Below, piece after piece: positions 60,213 through 64,000 of a stretch of 64,000 nucleotides of DNA (position 1 is its first letter; the number at the start of each line of letters is the position of its first letter). The stretch is from Branchiostoma floridae. Taxonomy: Eukaryota > Chordata > Leptocardii > Amphioxiformes > Branchiostomatidae. The translations under genes and the position numbers were made by a program. Below the pieces are notes generated by a model, which was given only the letters and a program-made list of their open reading frames with translations, ran no database searches and was not told where the DNA came from. The stretch spans positions 18,430,087-18,494,086 of the forward strand of contig NC_049988.1 in assembly GCF_000003815.2 (NCBI RefSeq), in the 5' to 3' direction.

Positions 60213-61322
60213 AATAGTCAATTTTGCACTTTCTCCAGTTAGTAATCCATGTCGCTGGCCCCTACCACGAGATAGTCGTCGTTTTGTGACGGAACTACAT
60301 CTGAATAAATAATCAAAACATTCTACACAGCTTTTGTTTTATTATGTGTGAGCGTATTCTGTTTGCTTTACGAAATATTGTAATGCTGCTATGCAGTCTT
60401 AAAATGATTTTATTGAAATATGTTGTGTAAGAACAAAGCAATAATCAGAAATGTATAAACGCATGTTACGGTACTGATTTCCATTTAAACGATGTTACAT
60501 TGATAGTCATAAGATTCATTGTAAAATAAGGTTTTGATGTTGAAATATGATAAAAAATAATGATGTTGAACACATTACAGTGATGTGTACCCTTGTGATT
60601 TATCTGATATACAATGCACTGTACTCTGTCCAAAAAAAATCTAAAAAGTATTCCGTCAGTTTTTTCAGTAATAGGTGTCACTGACGAAGAGTTGAAGATA
60701 TCTCTCGTTTTGAAACGGGTTTGTACGCTTATGATGATACAAGTGCATGATATTGTACAAATCAGATTGCACATGTGCAAGTATTTCATGGTCCAGAGAC
60801 TTCTGTTCAAACCTGAAATCCTTATAGATCCCAAAAGATCGTTAGAAAGAACTGGAAGGGGAGAAAAATTTGAAAACCGCCGCGATTTGTAAATTCATTA
60901 TAGCTGCTAACGCAAGAGTAGATCCGAAACAACGCAGCGGTTTCATTCATATCAAAAGAGAATATTTAATGGAAGAGGAAAAGGCCAATTGCCCCCATTT
61001 TGCTGTAGCTCATCAGTAAAAATTATCAATGTAGACATCTACATACCAGGTTTTGCCCGACTTTCATCTTTAGATTGCTAGGCCAGGCTCCCAACAAATT
61101 ACAACAGAAGAAACTTGCGCCAATTCTTTAGAACAGAAGTAAATGTGTATCAAACTGATAGGCGATTTTTCTTGCCCAAAAAAATCTGTACCTTTCGCTT
61201 ATTGTGTACAGACAGTTTTCCAAAACAGTGTGCAAACTACTATCATAGTTGCCACAATTCTTTTACTTTTTTCTGCGTTGGAAGCCAGAGCGGCTGAGCA
61301 GAGAGCGTCGCGAGGACTCTGC

Positions 61323-63644
61323 TTAGTCAAAATAGCCTCTTCGAAGCCGATAGGCAGAGGAGTGGGAGGCGCTAGAGTTGGCGAGAATGGAAGGGTGCTG
61401 GTAACAGTTTTGGTCGGACACTTTGGAAGTTTCCGTACCAGTATCTTCGTAACTACTACACTGCTGGTAGGCAGAGGACTGGGATGCCCCAGGGTTGGGG
61501 AGAATGGAGGGGTGCTGGTAGCAGTTTTGGTCGGACACTTTGGAAGTTTCCGTACCAGTATCTTCGTAACTACTACACTGCTGGTAGGCAGAGGACTGGG
61601 TGGCGCCTGGATTGGGGAGAATGGAGGGGTGCTGGTAGCAGTTTTGATCAGACACTTTGGAAGTTTCCGTACCAGTATTTTCGTAACTAGTCCGCTGCTG
61701 GTAGGCAGAGGAGTGGGTAGCGCCGGGGTTAGGGGGAGTTGAGGGGTGCTGGTAGCAGTTTTGCTCGGACACGTTCGAATTTCCGTTGCTAGTATTTTCA
61801 CAACTACTACGCTCTTCGTAAGCTGTATTCAGCGCTCCCTGTCCGTAAGGGACAATTTCTGAAGACCCATACGAATCTGTGTCGCGCAAACTACCATGGT
61901 CTTCAATGCGACCCTCGACGTTTGGGTTGGGGACTGATTCCGATCCATCTAAACTATCATGGTCTTCAAACCGCCCCTCAGCGTAAGGACTGATAACCGA
62001 CTCTGATCCATTCAAACCGTCATGGTCTTCAATACGACCCTCAGCGTATGGACTGATTTCTGATCCATCTAAACTGCCGTGGTCTTCAAAACGACCCTCG
62101 GCGTAAGGACTGATAACCGACTCTGATGCATTCAAACCGCCATGGTCTTCAATATGACCCACAGCGTAAGGACTGATTTCTGATCCATCTAAGCTCTCGT
62201 GGTCTTCAAAACGACCCTCAGCATAAGGGCTGATGACTGAGTCGTTCGGGCTATCATGATCGTCAAGAGGCGAGTTGGAGCATGCAGCGACCGTCGCGCG
62301 GACACCGTCAGCCATATCAGGTGGACAGCGCTTAACCTTACACCTGAAACAACTCAAAACTACCTTACCAACGAACGCAAACAATAACACTGTCACAGCA
62401 GTAGCTGAAACGGAAATGTACCACGTGACGTTGCTGTCTCTATCGACAGTCATACCTGTGCTCATTATCTCTGCTGTAGTTTGGCGTGTTGCGGTGCGGT
62501 GTTGCAGTGTGCTCATCAGTGGGGGCGCTGTTGTTGTGGGATGTTGTGTCGTGTGAGAATGCGACATGTGTGTGTCGTGTGTTGATTCCAAGTTAGTTGT
62601 GTAGGACCCGCTCTTAGAGGAAGCAGTGCAAAGTGTGTTCCCCAACGCCAAAGGCCTCGCACCCTCAAGCCAGAGAGTGAAGCTGGACTTCCCCATGTAG
62701 TTAGAACACACCTTCGATTTCTGGGGTTCCCTGATATCAAAATCCACCATTTTACATTTTGTCCACCCCTCAGCCCTTAGGTAGGTCTTCACTTGTACAG
62801 TTAGGTTACCCACTCCCAGACTGGCGTGTGTCGTTGAGGTTGTGTTGTACATTATGTCCATCGAGTGTTCTGACCCAATGGCAAAGTCCCAGGACACTTG
62901 GGGCAGGTCCTCCCAGTACACATTTCCAACAACTTCGTATTCTCGGGACTCGTGATTTTGCTCTACGTTTACAATCTCCACAAACGGTGCCGGGCAGGGT
63001 AGGGCGCTGACATTAACCTGTACAGGAGGCCATTCCATCAAGGACGAGGCGGGACACCCTGTTGGTAAGGATATTAGTGAATGCCAAGGGGATCGCGATA
63101 TCTCTGTCCACTGCCTCCACAGGGATTCATACAACCCAATGCTCGCACACGTACAGCGCAGGGGATTGTTCGGCAATCGAACCTGCCACCTTAAACTTCC
63201 CCTCCCGGGGTACTCAGCGGCTATAATAGCATTTCCTTTTAGGTTCAAAACCACTTTGCCTAGGTTTGACGGTTTGGACCAAAACCCTGACAGATAAGTC
63301 AACTTGTTGCCCTGCAAGCTTAGGAGACCCAGTCGCTTGTTTGAGTGGAACGCGTCATCTGCAATCCAAGAAATTTCATTGTACTCTAAGTATAAGTTTT
63401 CCATGATCGCAAGCTCAGCAAACATGCCTACGTTGACGGACTGAAGCTTGTTCTTAACGATATAGACATTTCGTACAGACCGCGTTCCCTGCAGTACCCC
63501 AGGCGCTATGTACCAGATAGAGTTAGCACTTACGTCCAGCCAGTCCAGCTGTAGTCCACGCAGCATGGCGGGGGCCATCGTCAGGATCTGGTTGTCCACG
63601 AGATAGAGGGACAGTAGCTGAGATAGTCCTTCGAAGGCACCTGC
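61323..63644 (-). CDS. LRR/Ig-like membrane receptor with tyrosine-repeat tail (3' exon; 5' exon off the right edge)
   Basis: The exon starts at an AG acceptor at 63645 (TTATAG|GCAGGTGCC), the same junction as exon 2 of the gene at 54759, and stays open for 773 codons to a TGA-type stop at 61323. It encodes LRRs, the NPLRCTC cap, the Ig-like segment (WPPVQVNVSALPCPAPFVE), a Thr-rich stalk and a membrane helix (exon residues about 408-432, VSATAVTVLLFAFVGKVVL), closely similar to the first receptor. The tail of about 340 residues is longer: six PYAEGR(F/I)EDH-type units at 61830-62234, then four 39-residue units at 61353-61820 rich in Tyr (SYENTG, NCYQHP, SSAYQQ), ending YRLRRGYFD. The first exon, with signal peptide, is expected beyond 64000. 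Phosphotyrosine signalling is an inference from the motifs. Confidence 0.87.
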   Translation of the reverse strand, partial: AGAFEGLSQLLSLYLVDNQILTMAPAMLRGLQLDWLDVSANSIWYIAPGVLQGTRSVRNVYIVKNKLQSVNVGMFAELAIMENLYLEYNEISWIADDAFHSNKRLGLLSLQGNKLTYLSGFWSKPSNLGKVVLNLKGNAIIAAEYPGRGSLRWQVRLPNNPLRCTCASIGLYESLWRQWTEISRSPWHSLISLPTGCPASSLMEWPPVQVNVSALPCPAPFVEIVNVEQNHESREYEVVGNVYWEDLPQVSWDFAIGSEHSMDIMYNTTSTTHASLGVGNLTVQVKTYLRAEGWTKCKMVDFDIREPQKSKVCSNYMGKSSFTLWLEGARPLALGNTLCTASSKSGSYTTNLESTHDTHMSHSHTTQHPTTTAPPLMSTLQHRTATRQTTAEIMSTGMTVDRDSNVTWYISVSATAVTVLLFAFVGKVVLSCFRCKVKRCPPDMADGVRATVAACSNSPLDDHDSPNDSVISPYAEGRFEDHESLDGSEISPYAVGHIEDHGGLNASESVISPYAEGRFEDHGSLDGSEISPYAEGRIEDHDGLNGSESVISPYAEGRFEDHDSLDGSESVPNPNVEGRIEDHGSLRDTDSYGSSEIVPYGQGALNTAYEERSSCENTSNGNSNVSEQNCYQHPSTPPNPGATHSSAYQQRTSYENTGTETSKVSDQNCYQHPSILPNPGATQSSAYQQCSSYEDTGTETSKVSDQNCYQHPSILPNPGASQSSAYQQCSSYEDTGTETSKVSDQNCYQHPSILANSSASHSSAYRLRRGYFD
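61353..61820 (-). repeat. Four 117-bp (39-aa) tandem units in the receptor tail
   Basis: Units 2 to 4 (nearest the C-terminus) are almost identical at the DNA level; unit 1 is diverged, with Cys for Tyr in the SYENT motif. Unit length is a multiple of three, so copy-number change keeps the frame. Confidence 0.9.
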
Positions 63645-64000
63645 CTATAATGTAAATGTAAATGTCAGACTACTCGTGGAAACGCATTCTCCTACGTAGA
63701 GACAAACCCTTGTCATAGATGTTAACCTTTTTCGAGCTCCTTTCCGTTAATAGATGTCGAGAACCTTTGAGTTTCCTCCCGCCCATATCTATGAATGACC
63801 TGGAATCCAGTCTACCGTGGATTGGCCAGGCTACCTTCGGGACAGGAGAGTCTTTCGGCCGCCGGGATAATCTTTGACACCCGGTAGGAGTTTTGCACGA
63901 TGGGAGTTAACTAATCCCACTGGGAAAAACCCAACCGCGATTACACCGGCGGCTGAGAGCTGCACTGGCCCCGTACAGAGCCTACACTTACTACCGTAGG
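63645..64000 (-). other. Intron of the second receptor gene
   Basis: Follows the acceptor of the exon at 63644. I see no exon in it; the first exon of the first receptor has no match here. Confidence 0.55.

Larger units (their letters stand above)
57826..61322. other. Intergenic region between the two receptor genes
   Basis: Holds the 400-bp tandem repeat (57930-59440), the family A MITE at 60018, and the 3'-flank block at 60800-61090. No coding exon seen. The interval 57826-57930 should contain the promoter of the downstream receptor, with no clear TATA box. Confidence 0.5.

Noticed and set aside
61143-61742. 199-codon plus-strand frame and 200-codon minus-strand alternative frame
   Set aside because: Both are shadows of the 117-bp tandem repeat of the receptor tail.

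Overview
This window is intron-rich animal DNA. Exon-by-exon similarity to bilaterian MED24, ASDURF and PAN2, a local pair of LRR/Ig-like membrane receptors, and a dense, diverse load of short fold-back elements and tRNA-like SINEs suggest an invertebrate deuterostome, most likely a lancelet (Branchiostoma). The organism call is an inference; the gene calls rest on protein similarity recalled from family knowledge plus GT-AG exon chains whose reading phases I checked by hand.

Layout: (1) 545-5939, minus: 5' two-fifths of MED24, a Mediator tail subunit, running off the left edge. (2) 5940-6318: short divergent promoter with a YY1-like site. (3) 6319-15783, plus: four small exons encoding a 75-aa homologue of ASDURF, the prefoldin-like PAQosome microprotein that in human is an upstream ORF of ASNSD1; here it looks like a gene of its own. 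Its 8.4-kb first intron holds a long inverted repeat built around CTGCAGGAATTC arrays. (4) 17544-20584, minus: a 659-aa F-box/LRR protein with a likely 5' UTR exon near 21.4-21.6 kb, sharing a divergent promoter with (5) 21738-46763, plus: complete PAN2 in 33 coding exons, 1311 aa, the catalytic subunit of the PAN2-PAN3 deadenylase. It carries two CCCH zinc fingers that I do not find in human PAN2. (6) 47.4-54.7 kb: gene-poor, built of duplicated non-coding blocks. (7) 54759-57825 and 61323-63644, minus: two paralogous single-pass LRR/Ig-like receptors with tyrosine-rich repetitive tails; the second loses its first exon beyond the right edge.

The housekeeping genes (Mediator transcription, chaperone assembly, ubiquitin ligase adaptor, mRNA deadenylation) form no obvious pathway; they appear to be neighbours by chance, paired head-to-head. 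The most notable features are the zinc fingers in PAN2, the stand-alone ASDURF gene, the tyrosine repeats in the receptor tail, and repeated partial exon duplications in MED24 and PAN2 introns. At least two MITE families, several SINE families and several minisatellites fill the introns.
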